DNA of 64,000 nucleotides. Origin: Salticus scenicus. Taxonomy: Eukaryota > Arthropoda > Arachnida > Araneae > Salticidae. The translations under genes and the position numbers were made by a program. Within the stretch, counting starts at the first letter, position 1. The number at the start of each line of letters is the position of its first letter. Location of the stretch: contig OZ005660.1 in the NCBI GenBank assembly GCA_963930645.1, positions 204,482,184-204,546,183 on the forward strand, given 5' to 3'. The notes under the pieces were generated by a model. It saw only the letters and a program-made list of their open reading frames with translations, was not told the origin of the DNA and made no database searches. This document shows positions 1 through 14,200 of the stretch, piece after piece.

Positions 1-667
1 ATAAACATTTGAACTTAAAAAAAAAAATTTAAATTTTATGAAATTAAAAAATTTAATGAGAAAAATTAAATGCAAAACAACATAATGCATTTTGTATAAA
101 ATATTCGATTTAAATACCAACTCTTCTTGAAATACAATATATTTGCTCATTTTTGAAAGTAAAATTAATTTAAACTGTAAGAAAATGTTGAGTTTGGTTT
201 TAAAATGATAAAGAACACTCATGGGGAAAAAAAAAAAAAAAAATTAAAGATAGCTACAATTGCAGAAGGAATTGTGATACTAGGTATTTAAAAAAAATTC
301 TGAGAATTATTGCAATCCTGTTAAAAACAATCCTAAAATAACATTAAATAATAATAATAATTGGGTCTAAACTTTAAATGATTATAATTATCTTTCTGAA
401 AGCAACAAAATATATTACAAGTTCTGTAATAAGTTAAAAAATAAAATATATTACAAGTATATAGCAAATTTTAAGTGAGGGATATTTTGCATTTTACAGC
501 TTCAAAGTAAAATATTAAAAATTTTAAAAATCAATTTTTAGAAAATAACTAATTTAACAGTCATGAATTTTCTGCATGTGAAAACGGAATTTAAAAATTA
601 TTAGTTAATGAGTTAAAGAAAAATTCCATATAGAATAGTATTGATTTTGGCTTTGTGCAAAGATAAG

Positions 668-965
668 TAGAGGGTCAGGGTAGCTAGCAGTCAGGGAAAA
701 TCAAAACATCAGAAAAAAGTCAGGAAATTTAGAAAATCTGGAAAAGTAAGGGAATGCCATTTAAACATTTAAAGTCAGGGAATTTCAACAGTTTTTGTGA
801 AAATAAGCTATATTTATCATTAAACTATTAATGCTATTTTATATCACTAAATTTCTCGCTAATGTCATGAAATTTTCATGGGAAATAAACTGTAAGTGTC
901 AGGGGGAAAATCTCAAAAAATAGTTAGGAAGTTTAGAAAAGTTTAAAGGCTAGCCACCGCCTCTT
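668..965. mobile_element. decayed non-autonomous DNA element, 'AGTCAGGGAA' family
   Basis: The block carries several copies of the words AGTCAGGGAA and CTGGAAAAGT, which recur in the element at 8051-8504 and in sequence around 44400-44520 and 45340-45425. Its ends, TAGAGGG at the left and CCTCTTA at the right, are weakly inverted. No clear target-site duplication is visible, so it is probably an old or rearranged copy. Confidence 0.3.
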
Positions 966-1865
966 AACATCAAATCCATACCAAGTAAGTCATGTATAAT
1001 AAATAATCATGTATATACAAAATGTGTGACTGACTGTTCATGAAATCAAAACCAAAACGGTCTTGTACTGGAAAAAAAATTAAGAATCTGAAACTTCTCT
1101 GACACCATCTGTACTATATGACATAAACATAGTTGAAAGTTATTCCATTGTAGTGCCATTGCTTTATACCAAAAATGTTAGTTGTATTGCTATCCCAAGT
1201 AAGTTTTAGAATGTTTTATTATGAATACTGATAAAAAAAAAAATTTAAAATAATTTCATCAAAACTTTTAATTTATATATATAAACTATGTTTAAACATA
1301 TTACAGAAAGAAATGTAAAATATTGCAGGAAGCAAAAAATTATCCATTATTACTATATTACCATTTAATAAGTAAAAGTCCCTTTATGAAATTATATATA
1401 TAAAAGAAATCAGAAAAAACAATGAAAGCAATACAATAATCAACACTCTTCTAGGTATGCAATATTGTATGTACCCTAGTTGTATGTAATATGTACCTTT
1501 TTTTTTTTTTTTAATTCAGATATTTTAAACAATCACTAATTTAAACAAATGAGGCATTTTAAACGAAAAAAAAAAAAAAAAAAGAGATTTTAAACAAATT
1601 TATTAGTTGAATTACAAAATAAACTACTTGAAATTAAAATTCATTTTGATCAAAGTTGCGTAAATACGGGCTAGGACCCCTTAGAAAGACCCCCACGGAG
1701 GGCATTCCCCCTCTAGGCCTAGGACACATCAGGAGTCAATCGGCCTTAAATCCTACAACCAACCAACCAACCATTTTGATCAAAATATTTAAAATCTAAA
1801 TGAACTGAAAAATTTTTCTTCTGTTTTCTTAAATAATAGGTATCTCTCTATATGTAAATGGCTAA

Positions 1866-2185
1866 GAGATTTTCTTGGACTCTGTCTGTGTGTTGACGCA
1901 AATTGCCACCAAAATTTCATACTTTAGTTAATTAAAAAAAATCTAATCGTCCGATCCATAAGTTAATTAATCCGACGGATTAAAAAAAAAAAAAAGCCTC
2001 TTTCATTTGGCACCTTATTTGTAACGAAATTTTGATTAGTTTTTTTTTTTTTTTTTAATTAATTAAAATATGAAAAAGTAACCTGGTAAAAGCTTTAAAA
2101 AGGAACATTTAAATTTTTAATTGTTGCCAAAAAAAAAAAAAAAAAATCCCCCCCTCCCCCAAACATAAAATGAAATATGCTTTCA
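1866..2185 (-). repeat. dispersed repeat, copy 1 of 3
   Basis: This matches, in inverted orientation, the blocks at about 4440-4795 and 39250-39510. Shared words include TTCATTTGG..CTTATTTGTAACG and TTAATTAATTAAAATATGAAA. The copies contain internal dyads, with TTAATTAA near both halves. No protein is encoded. It may be a foldback or Helitron-type non-autonomous element; boundaries are approximate. Confidence 0.45.
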
Positions 2186-2689
2186 TGCGAAAAAAAAAAA
2201 AAATATATATATATATATAGGTAAAGTATTAAATTTGCTTATGCTCATGAAAATATGAAAATGGATTAAAAAAACAATTTAGATAAAGTTGCACAAGAGT
2301 TCCAAAAATTAATGGAAATATAAATGAACGTTAAATAAATAAAATAGTCGTCTGCTCAGTCACGTGATATTGAAAAACAAAGAATCGAATTCAGTAAATA
2401 TTGTTCTTAAGAGCAAAAATATTAATATTCAATATAAAATAAAATAAAAGTAATATTGTGCATTTGTAAATAATTGTAGTTGAATAATTACGTTTGTGAG
2501 TTTAATAATTTTTAAGAATACTTTATATTTTTATTTATTTTCACAAGTAAGAATCGATTTTTTTATATTGTAGTGTAACTGTTACATTAACTGATTTAGC
2601 AATAAATAGTTGATTCGCTACAGAATTCGGTTCGTTCCCGAACTGGGGTTTTTCTAGTATCTAATAAGTTCATTTCTGTATTTTTAGAT

Positions 2690-2840
2690 ATGCACTGGAC
2701 TGTCCATTTAGAAGGAGGCCCTCAGCGTGTTAATCACGCTGCAGTTGCAATTGGATCTGAAATTTACTCATTTGGTGGTTATAGTAGTAGTGAAGGTTAC
2801 GAAGTTACAGGGAAAATCGATATTTATGTCTTAGATACAG
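2690..2840 (+). CDS. KLHDC3: KLHDC3 coding exon 1
   Basis: Encodes residues 1-50 and the first base of codon 51, covering Kelch blade 1 with YSFGGY. The donor is CAG|GTAATA. A possible acceptor (TTTTTAG) ends at 2687, two bases before the ATG, so the exon may begin at 2688 with an upstream 5' UTR exon; contiguous 5' UTR is equally possible. Confidence 0.93.
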
Positions 2841-3694
2841 GTAATAAAGAATTTAGAAAGTAACTTAATTTCTAATGAAATACAAAAATGTTTTTAAAGT
2901 TTATAATAGTTTTTAAATTTCATTTTAAAAAGTAAATTAATATGAGATTAATAATTTATTGATTAAAGTCTTGTTTACTTTATTTGCAATACAGTAGACT
3001 CCCAGAAATCCACACTCGGAAAATCCATACATCACAACCAGTGTAACTAATGGAATTTATAATAAAGTTTCCAAGGAAGAAATTTAAGACAACACTTATT
3101 TTCATTGTGATTTTTTGAAACTGAATATAAAATAAAAAAGGGTAATTTTAATGAAGTCCAGGTCTTGGAAATAGATACCTAAAATTTTTAATACAGCATT
3201 TGTATTTGTATTTGAACAAAAAATAACAACTGTTGAAAAACAGCAAGAAAAAATTCAAGCAAAAAAAAAAAAAAAAGTTGCTCTATAATTTTAAATTGTA
3301 AAAAAAATTGTAAATTTATAATACACAAGTCTGCATCAGATGTGTACTTAAATTTTGTATTTTTTCTATAATAGGGCACATTTTGATTTGTTAATTGAAT
3401 ATTATATCTATATATAATTTTATATCTTTTGGTGCATTATTTGCTACTCTGTAATTGCATTTATTTATTTATTTATTTTTTAAAAATATTTTACATGCTT
3501 ATTTATATCATTATCATTTTTAATGCATATATAGCATTAAAATTCTGCTATCTAAAAGCCTCTGTACACTTAAAATGTTGGAAAAAGCCATCAGGAGCTG
3601 CATTTCATTAGGAATGGCTGTCAGAATTCTGAAGCTTGCGATTATTAGCTTAATGGCAGCATAAATTATACATCCTATAAACAGAATTTATATT

Positions 3695-3734
<40 letters not shown>

Positions 3735-6700
3735 GTAGATATAAAAACTGACTATTGAAGATTATTAATAAAATTGTGTACTTGTTACTAAAATATCTAT
3801 TTTTCTATTAGATACCTTTAGGTGGTCCCATTTGCCATACAAAATTAGTTCTTGTGATGAAGCCCCCTTTAAAAGATATGGTCATACTGTTGTTGCTTAT
3901 GGAAGGAAAATTTACCTTTGGGGTGGAAGGAATGATCTCAGTGCATCTAATGTTTTACATTGTTTTAATATTGGTAAGTTTTTTTTTTTTTTTTAAGTTT
4001 TATTTAGAAAAAAAAAAGGAGAAAAAGAAACTGTGCAAATGTATTAGCTAAAATGTTATAATATCAAGATAAAAAAAAATTATGTATATTATTTTGCTTT
4101 TCTTTCTTGAATATATTACATTGTAAGATTCATTATTTGGGACCAAAAGTTTTCCAGATTTGGAGTCTTTTTTTCTTTTATTGATTTCACTATTTATATA
4201 AAACATCAAACACACACACATACACATCTAGCACATCTAGATAAAAACTCACTGTTTGCATATGTTACTAGGAGGGGGGGGGACTAAAAATTCTTCCATA
4301 TTAAAAAATAAAGAATTATCTTATACTATTAAGTGAGCAATATTTGTATATATATTTCACTGTTCTCGAAAACGGTAGCTCGGACAGTCACGAGATTTAA
4401 CACAAAGGTGCCCCCCAAAGGGTCATTGTGCACATCGAAGTCAGATTTTTGAATTTTTGATTAGTTTTTTCTTAATTAATTAAAATGTGAAAATAATAAC
4501 CTTCTAATTTCTGATAAATAAGCCATTTAAATTTTATCCGTAATTTAATCGTTGCCATTTTTTTTTCGACAGAAAAGTATTTAAAAAAACGGTACATTTA
4601 TTTAAAATGAGGAAAATAAATCAGAAAGATTAGAAAATAAATTAGAAATATCAGTTGTATCGTTACAAATAAGATACCAAATGAAAGGGAAAATTTTTGT
4701 GTATCCGATGCATTAAACAGCTTATCAATCGGACAATTAGATTTTTTAAAATTAACTAAAGTATGAATTTTAGGTGGCAACAGCAGAAGATTGTATGGAA
4801 ACCGTTAGGAGAAAAAAAAAATAAAAAATCTGCTTCACATTAAGTTACATGTTTTTGAAGTGGGATTAAAAATTGCAGTTTTCAAATTCTTTTAAATTTT
4901 CTCTCATGAACACAAAAATATAATATACAGCCTGTACCCCACAAGACCAACTTGCATTTCAAATTTCATCAATTTGTTTGGTTAATATTCAAAAAAGTTA
5001 CATCTTTTTTTTTTTTTTTTTTTTTTCAAATTAAGTTTTATTCTAACTTTGAAAAGATTTATGTGATCATAGATATAATAATATATATAGATCTATCATT
5101 CCCATATTATCGTGCAAAGATTTTTGATGCCGAAAAAAAAGCTTTGGAATCAGCCATTAAGTGGTATTGAAAAAAAAAGGAAAAGAAGAAAAATTAATTC
5201 AAAACTATATCTGGAGTTTTTCATTCACCTTTAGAAAATAAATTATTCATGAATTTTATTTGCTAAAATATTCGTGTGTACTCCCGTGTGTATTCACTCG
5301 GGGAAAGACTGCCATATTTTGGTAAAATCGCCGTCTTTTCCCGAGTGAAAAGGAATCTCTTTTTTCTCCCCAATGATCAATCTATATATTATTACTATAT
5401 CTATGTATGTGATACGATACATTAAGAATTTCGGTTTTAAAAGTTTTTTTAAATAGGTTATTTAAACTCTATGAACCATATTTTTATTTTATCAGTTTCA
5501 TTAATAGATCCTGCTGGGCGATTTTTTAAATTTTGGTGTTGAAGTACACCGAACGTTTTTCGACAAAAAGTTTAATATAGCAACAGCCATTTTAATCTAA
5601 GTAGCACATCAAATATATAAAAACATAAATGATTTACTTTTACACAAAATTTACAGAAAAAATGCAGTTTTAAACATAGGAAATTTATTTCAACAAGCAC
5701 TATTTTAAACCTAAAAACCATTAAAAATATACACAGAATATGAAGGATTCTTATGTATAAACAAAAAAGAGTGATAAAATTATTAGCAAAACAGTCTTCC
5801 CCTTTTCATACAAAAAAAAAAAAAATTCATCGCTAATATGGCGACAAAAATTCAAAAGCTGCCAATGGAGCAACATAATAAAGTTGTGTAGCAGGATAAT
5901 GTTTACCTATGTATTTATTTTTTTATATAATAATCACTATGCTAATTTATCATACAAACAAATGAGCCTCTGTGTGTTACTGCACTTGCACGCTGTCAAA
6001 CAGAAATATTTGAATAATTCAAATTAATATTTAAATAAATAAATAAAAATAAAAATATGTTTAATGGGAAATAAATATAAAAATAAAAAGATCAGTTGTC
6101 TAAAATACGGCAGAAATAGTGCTCATAGCATATTGTTACAAGGGATTAAGTCTTATTGTTACAATGGATTAAAAGTCTAAAATGGTGACAAAAATTCAAA
6201 AGTCGCCAAAGAGAACTATATTAAGGCTGTACTATCAGGTTTACAAACCATGAATTATATATAAACACAAAAAATTAATTGTTTCATGCGACAGACGTAG
6301 CCGGTCACAGCATATTGTAATATTTGGCGTGAAATTGCTATCATTTTATGATTGATTGGATAAACAAAATAAACATAGGAAATAACGTAAAAGCAAATAT
6401 TATGTGCACCACGTATAGTGTTGTTCACATGTAACTGGGATTCAAATATAAGAGGGAAACTCCAATTTTTTCGATACTATCTATTTCGAAACTGTTATAT
6501 AATAAGCACCTAAATGAAAGCTCATTGGTAAACCATTGTCGCAGGTAATAGGAACATGTTTCAGAAAAAAAAAATCCTGAATTTTTTTAAATCTACCTGT
6601 TAAAAATAAATTAAATAATAATAATAATGTAGAGCAAATTCCAGATTTCAGATCTTCTGGATTTTGCAATTATAGATTCTATACTATATGTAATGCACAC

Positions 6701-9700
6701 AAATGTCATCATTTAGTACTCTTTTTTTTTTTCCTGTAGTAACCAAGTAATTCATGCTAAAGCATATCTAAAAAGGGGTTTAAATAGCAAATTTGTAGAA
6801 AATCGTTAGAGCTGTTTTTGAGATACTGATTTTCAGTCCCATTGCTGATTTTTACCAAAACTTCACAAACTCATCTGATCACCGTAAAGTAACAACATTT
6901 TATATTGTAGGTTACCAATAAGGAAGTTAATATAATGATTTCAAGAAAATCTGTAGAGCTGTTTTTGAAGGAATACACTTGCGAGACCTGAAATTGACCC
7001 ATTTATGCAGGATGTCTATCAATTTTCCTGAACTAACCAACTAATACATATGAAAGGACATCTAAAAAGCAGTGGTGTGTCCAGAATTTTATTTTGGGGA
7101 GGGCTGCGTTAAGATCGATAACACAGGTCGACATGTAAAATTTTGATTTTATAATTTTGGCTGATCTTTGTTTTTTGGTATGCTGAAGCCGAAAATGAAG
7201 CCAGTTTTTCTCTATCACGTATAGATTTTTGTCAACACAGGGTGAATACCTATACAATTTCTTCCATTACTCTTCCACTAATATAATTATATGATAAGTT
7301 TTATAGTATGTTTCCATGATTAATTTAATCATGGGTACCTGTTACTGTAATTGCACAGCACTAGTGCGACACAAAACCATACCAACCAACTTACTGTTAT
7401 GATGGTATATGTAACAAATTGTGTCTGTAACACCCTGTATTGACAAAAATCTGTATGTGATAGAGAAAAATGGGCTGCATTTTCAGTTTCAGTGCATCAA
7501 AAAACATAAAGATCAGGTAAAATCATCAAATCAAATTTTGTCAACTTCATTTTTGTCGATCTGTGTAATGTTTCACAGTGTACAGAAGTCATGCATATTA
7601 ATTACTCTTAATCTCCATTTTTTTAAATTTTTTACAAAATTTCAGGAGGGGATGCAGCTTGTGAGACCCCCTTCTGTGGATACGCCACTGTCTAAAAGTA
7701 TATTTATACAGCTCCTTTGAAGAAAATTGTTAGATGCAATTTGGAGATTCAGGTCTACGGTCCCATTTCCCGTTTTCCAATTTTCATCAGAAATGTGGAA
7801 AATCATCTGTACAATAGGCCTGTCTTAATTCTGAAATTTTGTCATTCTATCTTTATTATTTGAGAGATATGATAGTCAGAAGATTCCTTACATACATACT
7901 AGACAATTTTCAATTGCCAAAAACCACTTTTTTGAACTCAGGAGACCTTTTCAATATGTAAATCAGGTGAAAACTCGTTACCAAAATTTTTGACTGAATG
8001 CAGTACTTTCCTTTTCTACAGTAGTTAGCTAATGGAAAGTAATACATTCACAGGGTTGCCACACTACCTGGAAAACCTGGAGAATCTGGAATAGTAGTCA
8101 GGGAATTCGAAAATTGACTATAAAAGTCAGGGAATTTGAATATTTTAGCCAGAATCTGGAAAAGTCAGGGAATTTCATATGATGATTGCCAAAAAATAAA
8201 AATTCCGCCAACATAGGGTAATTTTTCTTTCTTCCTTTTTTTAATCTTCCCCCATTTGTTTTAAACACCTCCACTAATCTTTTCCGCCCACAAAAGAAAT
8301 TTCTTATTTCGCTTATAAGCAACAGATGCTATCACTATATACTATAACTTTTATCATGTGTAACTTTTGTGATTTCAAGTGGTACCATAATGATTTTGCC
8401 CTCAACACAGCCAATGCTCAATATACGGTTAGAGACTGGAATTTTCTTAGAATATTCCTGGAAAAGTCAGGGAATTTCATTCTCCTGTTTGAGTGGCAAC
8501 CCTGCATTCATTGATTGAGATTTAAAAAAAAAAAAAAAGGATATTTAACAATTCAGTTATCTTCAAAGCTAATCTATTTGTATTATATGCATGGTTAAAA
8601 TGGCTCTGTTTTGATGATGCCCTGATGTTCAGGGTGAAAGGCCTTGACATGATGTGTTTTTTTAATGATTTTAATTAAATATGTTTTATATGTGTTTTAC
8701 AGTGAATTTTTTTATAAAAATTGTGGTTTTCTACAAATACACGTGTGGTTATCATGTCTCTATATGAGATGTAATTTTATAATACATTCATTGATTGAGA
8801 TTTTAAAAAAAATAAATATTTAACAGTTATCTTCAAAGCTTATCTATTTGTATTATATGCATGGTTAAACATAATTTTAATTTATTGCGTTAAAGTTATT
8901 AGTTATAAATGATGTGGTTAGAAAATAATTATAAATTCTTTATTTTCTTTATGAAATATGTTAATTCTACAGACACTTGCACTTGGACCATACCTACTAC
9001 TACTGGAAGACCTCCTTTAGCAGCTGATGGTCATTCTGCATGTGTAATCAATGACCACATGTATATCTTCGGAGGGTTTCAAGATGACACTGAAAAATTT
9101 GGGCAGAGTGTCCATAAGTTGAATCTGAAAACTTTTGTATGGGAGGAAGTTGAAACATTTGTAAGTATAAGGAATCTGTATTAAATTACTGGTGTTAATG
9201 TTTGTAATTAACATTTTATCTCTTATAATTCATATTTTAATAGATTATATTTCTGTATTAGTCTTTCATTTAGAATTGAATGTTGACCATTCTTATGTTT
9301 TAAAGTGAGGGTTCTCAAACTTTACCCTGTAACCTTTTTGTTAGAAAATCTAATCTATAGTGGCCTGCTCAGAGCACTGAATTTTGTAGAGATACTTTTT
9401 ATTGATCTTGAAAAAAAGCCACAGTTTTATTTTTAACACACCCAGCTTTCTTTTAAAAAGCTCGAAAAGCTAGTTCCTTAGATCATGATGCTTTATGTTC
9501 ATGTGCTGAATTGAATTTCTGGACTCATGCTTTTGTTTGCAAATAGTTCATTGCAAATAGTAAAATATGGTTTAAGGTTATTTTCACCTTTATTTTCTGA
9601 AAATCCAGTTAACCCTTTCATTCCCCGTGATGCCAGTTGGAATCATAATACTTCAGATTTCATTTCTTAACATCTAACACTCCTGCTGATTTAAAATGAA

Positions 9701-11189
9701 CAATATTAAAATCTACATACATTTTACCACCGAAAAATATGTATTTTAGATAATTTCACTCTCCTTGTTGATAAATGAAAGTATATTTTACTCTATTCTG
9801 ATAATAATACAGGAATCAGACTCCTGTTTTGGGCAATTTAAGTAAATTAACTGTTTGAAATATTTTTTAATGTTTATGATTTGTATTTTAATTAATTTCA
9901 ATATGTATTTCTTCCAAAATTTTGATATTTTTATTTATTGAAAAGTTACGATTTTAAATGACCTCAGTGGTTATATTAAACATAAATAAACACCTCTCAG
10001 TTGCTTTGTTAGCTATATTAATTTGTACCCTGCTATTACTCCTATTTTAAAAAAAATATTTACATATATTACTTTTGAAATAAATTTATGACTAAATATA
10101 AGATTTATTGTTTTATGGATGGAAAAAGATGGGAATGAAAGGGTTAAGTAGTCAGAATCATGCATTCTTATAAATCTGCATTTTTGTTTCCTTGAATTTG
10201 AGCTTGATGATTTGCTTCTCTCTGCTGGTGTCTCAATAATAATCATTTAATTCTTATTGATACAATGCTTTTTCAACGCAAAAAATGAATTATTTCATCA
10301 TTATGAAGTACGATAATGAAATAAGTATTTGTTGATATCCTCTTAACAAAAAAAAAAAAAAAAAAAAAAAAGTTTCCATTTGATGTAGATCTAGAGATGA
10401 ATGGGAGGTGGGGAGAGTGGTGGCAGACATAATTACAAAGTGGCAGCATTTGTAAAGTGTGCTTGCATAAAATCATCTTTATAGATCTGTAAGTATAAGG
10501 GATAGAACCATTGTAAAAATGTAAGTAAAGATTTATAAATGTTGTGTTTTAATGAATATTTCTTACATTTTTACAAAGGAAAAATACTTTCCTACAAGTT
10601 CCTCCCCCCCCCCCCCCCAAGGTTCTCAGTATTTGAAAATTGTAAGACAATTTTATGCTTAGTTAATTAAACTCTTTAAAAGAATTGATTTTATAATAAT
10701 TTTTTTTGCCTCTTACTTTTGTTTTTAAACTTTCACGTTATTATAGCCGCTACTCAGGGTTTTGAGATCTGAGTCATACTCACCCCTATATTATTTATTA
10801 TCTTTCAAAACCTTTACTTATTTCACTTAAAAATAAGTTATTTAAAGTGCTTTAATTATTGTGTAACTTGTAAAAAAGAACATAATTTTCTATCTTTATT
10901 TTTTATTCAATTAAAGGAGAATATTACTGCAAAATTTAGATTTGGGTAGTTGTTTTGCTTAGTGAAATAAAAAATGTAGGTTTACCAGGATTTTTGCTTA
11001 TGTCTAAAACAGGCTTCGAAATTAGCAGTTGTTGGGCATATTTTGCACTTAAAAATTTAAGTTTGGTGACCACAAAATCACTCTCAATTGTCATTTTTGA
11101 TGCCTAACTTTTGACCAGATTAAAAAAAAAAATAAAAATCATTTTAAGTAAATTGAAGTGTAAAGGCTAATATTTTTAATTCCCCTCTT

Positions 11190-11220
<31 letters not shown>

Positions 11221-14200
11221 AAAAAAATCATAATAAATCTTTTACATTGTCAATTTAAACGCATCACTAACTTCATAAAAAAACAAGTACATAAATACTG
11301 TTTGCAGAAAGATTTTCAAATTCACATGAAATTTCAAATATCTTTTTTTTTTTTTTCTACCCTATCACAATCACTTAATTTATAAAAATAATAAAAAATT
11401 TTTCATCATATAATTTTTGAAATACTGAATTAATTTAAACTAAATTTGGTTTATAAAAGCTGAAAGTATAAATTGATAATTAAAAAATATTTAATAAATA
11501 TTTTCTAGTAGGTCTCATCTTGCGTTAAGATGTATTTCCGTGTATAAGCCGGTAATTTTTGGAAATTTTTCAGAAGCTGAATTATGGGGGTCTATTTATA
11601 TACGGATCTACATTTCTAGCAAAAAACGTACATTAGAAACAATGATTGAATACATATATTTTAAGCTTAAAAATTATATATAAAGTAAAATAGTGATATT
11701 AAACCTTATTTTTAAATAATTATCACATACAAAACTCTTAAATTAGCAATTTTAAATTTATTTCACGAAACGCTCGATGTAGTCATGTGTGTTTACAATT
11801 CTTTTTTACCTGCCTGTAACTGAAGTCATCTGCAGAGTGCACGAACGGAGTAAATTCTCTGTCTGATTCAGAAATAGTATAAGAGAAACTTGAAAAAACA
11901 GGACTCTTGATCATATTTTTAATTTATACAATTAAATTTAAATCATCTCTGTTTAAAAAGTTTCTAGGCTTACACTAGCAAAAGTGTCAAATTTTTGTTC
12001 TTTTTTATAGAAGTTTTTTTTTTTTTTTGAAGATTGCTTTGAAGCACTGATAAAAATACTGAAAAGTAGAATATACAAAATAATTTAGATACATCATTAA
12101 AAAAAATCGATGCAATAGGTCTTTAAACGGCTTATTTCTGTAAGCATCCAACGGCTAAATTGCATCATCGACGTTAGGGTTAGACCTCCCGGTATTACGG
12201 TAACCATCGTTTTCAGCTGCTGGGACTTGCATTCGCGTCTATGTTTGCCTCCCTTCTGATAGGGTTGCCAGAGTTAAAACTATCGCCGTTACCGAACACA
12301 CTGTGACCGTTTTACGTTATAGCTAAGCAAGGTAAGGAATTCTGTTGGATAAGCACGCATTTTGCGCAATTTCATTGGACAGATTATCCTGAAAGTTGTA
12401 TAGATTGGCAATATTTTCTCCATTTTGGCGATATACTCGAACTTTAAAAAGAGTATTTTTTCAATTCGGCTTATACACGGGTTTGCAATTTTGGGCAAAT
12501 TTCTGCAGGGAAAAATGTACTCTCGGCTTATATACGGATCAGCTTATATTCAGAAATACACGGTACTTGTATTCGACTAAATTTAAAAATTAGTTGGCCA
12601 GCAGACAATTTTTTTTTTTTCTTTTTTTTCTGTTTGTACTGTTTTAAAGAAATTTTTTTTTTTTTTTTTACAATATAAATATAATTATGTTTTAACTTTT
12701 GTGTTTCTATTTATATTATAAATAAATAAATAATAATAACAATAAACAACTAAGTTTATCCTGTTATGATTACCAAAAGTAATTAGATGCCATTGACGCC
12801 TGATTTCCATATTCTAATTTTAAACTGTGGTCTAAAATCTAAATTAACCTTCTTTACTATTCTTAGTAAACTAGTTGGTGTACATCTGCCTAGCATTCAA
12901 TTTTTACACATATATTTCTTAATTATTTCTTTTTGCAAGGTTGCAAGTTTAAATTAATAAACATGGGTCTGCATGATATTTGAAACAAATGGCATCATCT
13001 TTAATATCATAATATTTATGTTTTGAAATCCAAATGTCACCAAAATAACATTATAATCTTTTAATTCAAATTTTATAACCATGTGTCTGTTTTGTTATGT
13101 ATATTATTAATTTTCCATGACATAGCTAAATTCCCAGATTTAATTTATTATTTTCCCATGACATATGAAAATTTCGCATAGCAACAAAATGAGTTATTCT
13201 AAAAAATAAATTGTTTTCATTTAGGTAAATTGGAGTGTAAAGTTGATTTTTTTATACCAACTATGGGGAAAATGTCGCAGCTGGAAATTGAACCCGGGCA
13301 CTCCCCTTAATGTATGGTTGCGCTACCACTGAGCTATGTTGGCTGATAACCAGCTCGGCATTTCTCACATAATATCCGTTATCAAACTTACCGAACCTGC
13401 AAACACAGATATAGTAGTAGAAATTTTGTGGTCTATCACAGTTGTGACACGAACAATATTATCCCCTGCTATATCAGCGTTTGCAGACTCGGAGACTTTG
13501 CCAACGGATATTATGTAAGAAATACTGATCTGGTTATTAGCCAACACAGCTCAGTGGTAGAGCAACCACATGTTAAGCAAAGTGCCCGGGTTCGATTCCC
13601 AGTTCAGGTATTTTTCACATAATTGATATAAAAATCAACCTTACACTCCAGTTTACCTAAATGAATTTTCATGGTTGATAAACTATTGAATAAAATTTCT
13701 AAATATAAATTGTTTTGTTTAATTCAATGTTTGTTTCATAGACAAATTATAGAAAATTATCTGCTTATTTAAGCTTTGTTATTACAAATGAAAGAATTAT
13801 TTAATATGCATATGAGATTTTCTCTGTAAATGAGCTGATAATTTTTGTGTGTTTAATTTTTAGTTCATTATTTGAATCAATGAACAAATCTTCCCAGACC
13901 ATGCAAACCACGAATAAAATTTTATTTTTCTCAATACATTGTTGCAGTTGGGATATTATAGTTTTTATTTTATCTTATTCAACTGAAATGCCCGCATGGG
14001 AACTATAGATGAATTTTACTGTCTTTATTTCAATGCATTTTGTGGCTATGAGGTTAGTTTCAAGTGTTATACTCAGGGAACTTGGGCTTTTATTATCCCA
14101 AATTCTTTTGTACTTACTGTCATTCACTACAGTATGTTTGTGAATCTCAAGGTAATGAAAAATGCACCTCCATTTTAAGGTAAATATAAGCTTTTTCTAC

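Larger units (their letters stand above)
1..2689. other. upstream non-coding DNA, repeats only
   Basis: No open frame with recognisable protein similarity lies here. The stretch is very AT-rich with many A and T runs. Recognisable parts are a repeat at about 668-965, a GC-richer patch at about 1660-1765 next to an ACCA-repeat (copies of the ACCA tract recur near 7380, 19600 and 20940), and a dispersed repeat at about 1866-2185. No TATA box or CpG-rich promoter stands out. The KLHDC3 start codon is only two bases after a possible splice acceptor (AG at 2686-2687), so an untranslated first exon may lie in this region; I could not locate it. Confidence 0.6.
13216..13665. mobile_element. foldback element with two outward-facing tRNA-like heads
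   Basis: Terminal arms TTCATTTAGGTAAA and its complement (13652-13665) enclose about 450 bp with dyad symmetry. Each arm carries, in outward orientation, a tRNA-like block (13274-13343 minus, 13540-13610 plus) followed by A- or T-runs, then the sequence GGTATAAAAATCA or a variant. The centre matches the body of the 21796-22915 array (GTTTGCAGACTCGG). Imperfect direct repeats TTCTAAA..ATAAATTGTTTT near 13197 and 13697 may be its target duplication. Confidence 0.7.

Noticed and set aside
3854..4051. 65-codon frame beginning in KLHDC3 exon 2
   Set aside because: It is in the wrong frame relative to the Kelch protein and runs through intron and homopolymers.
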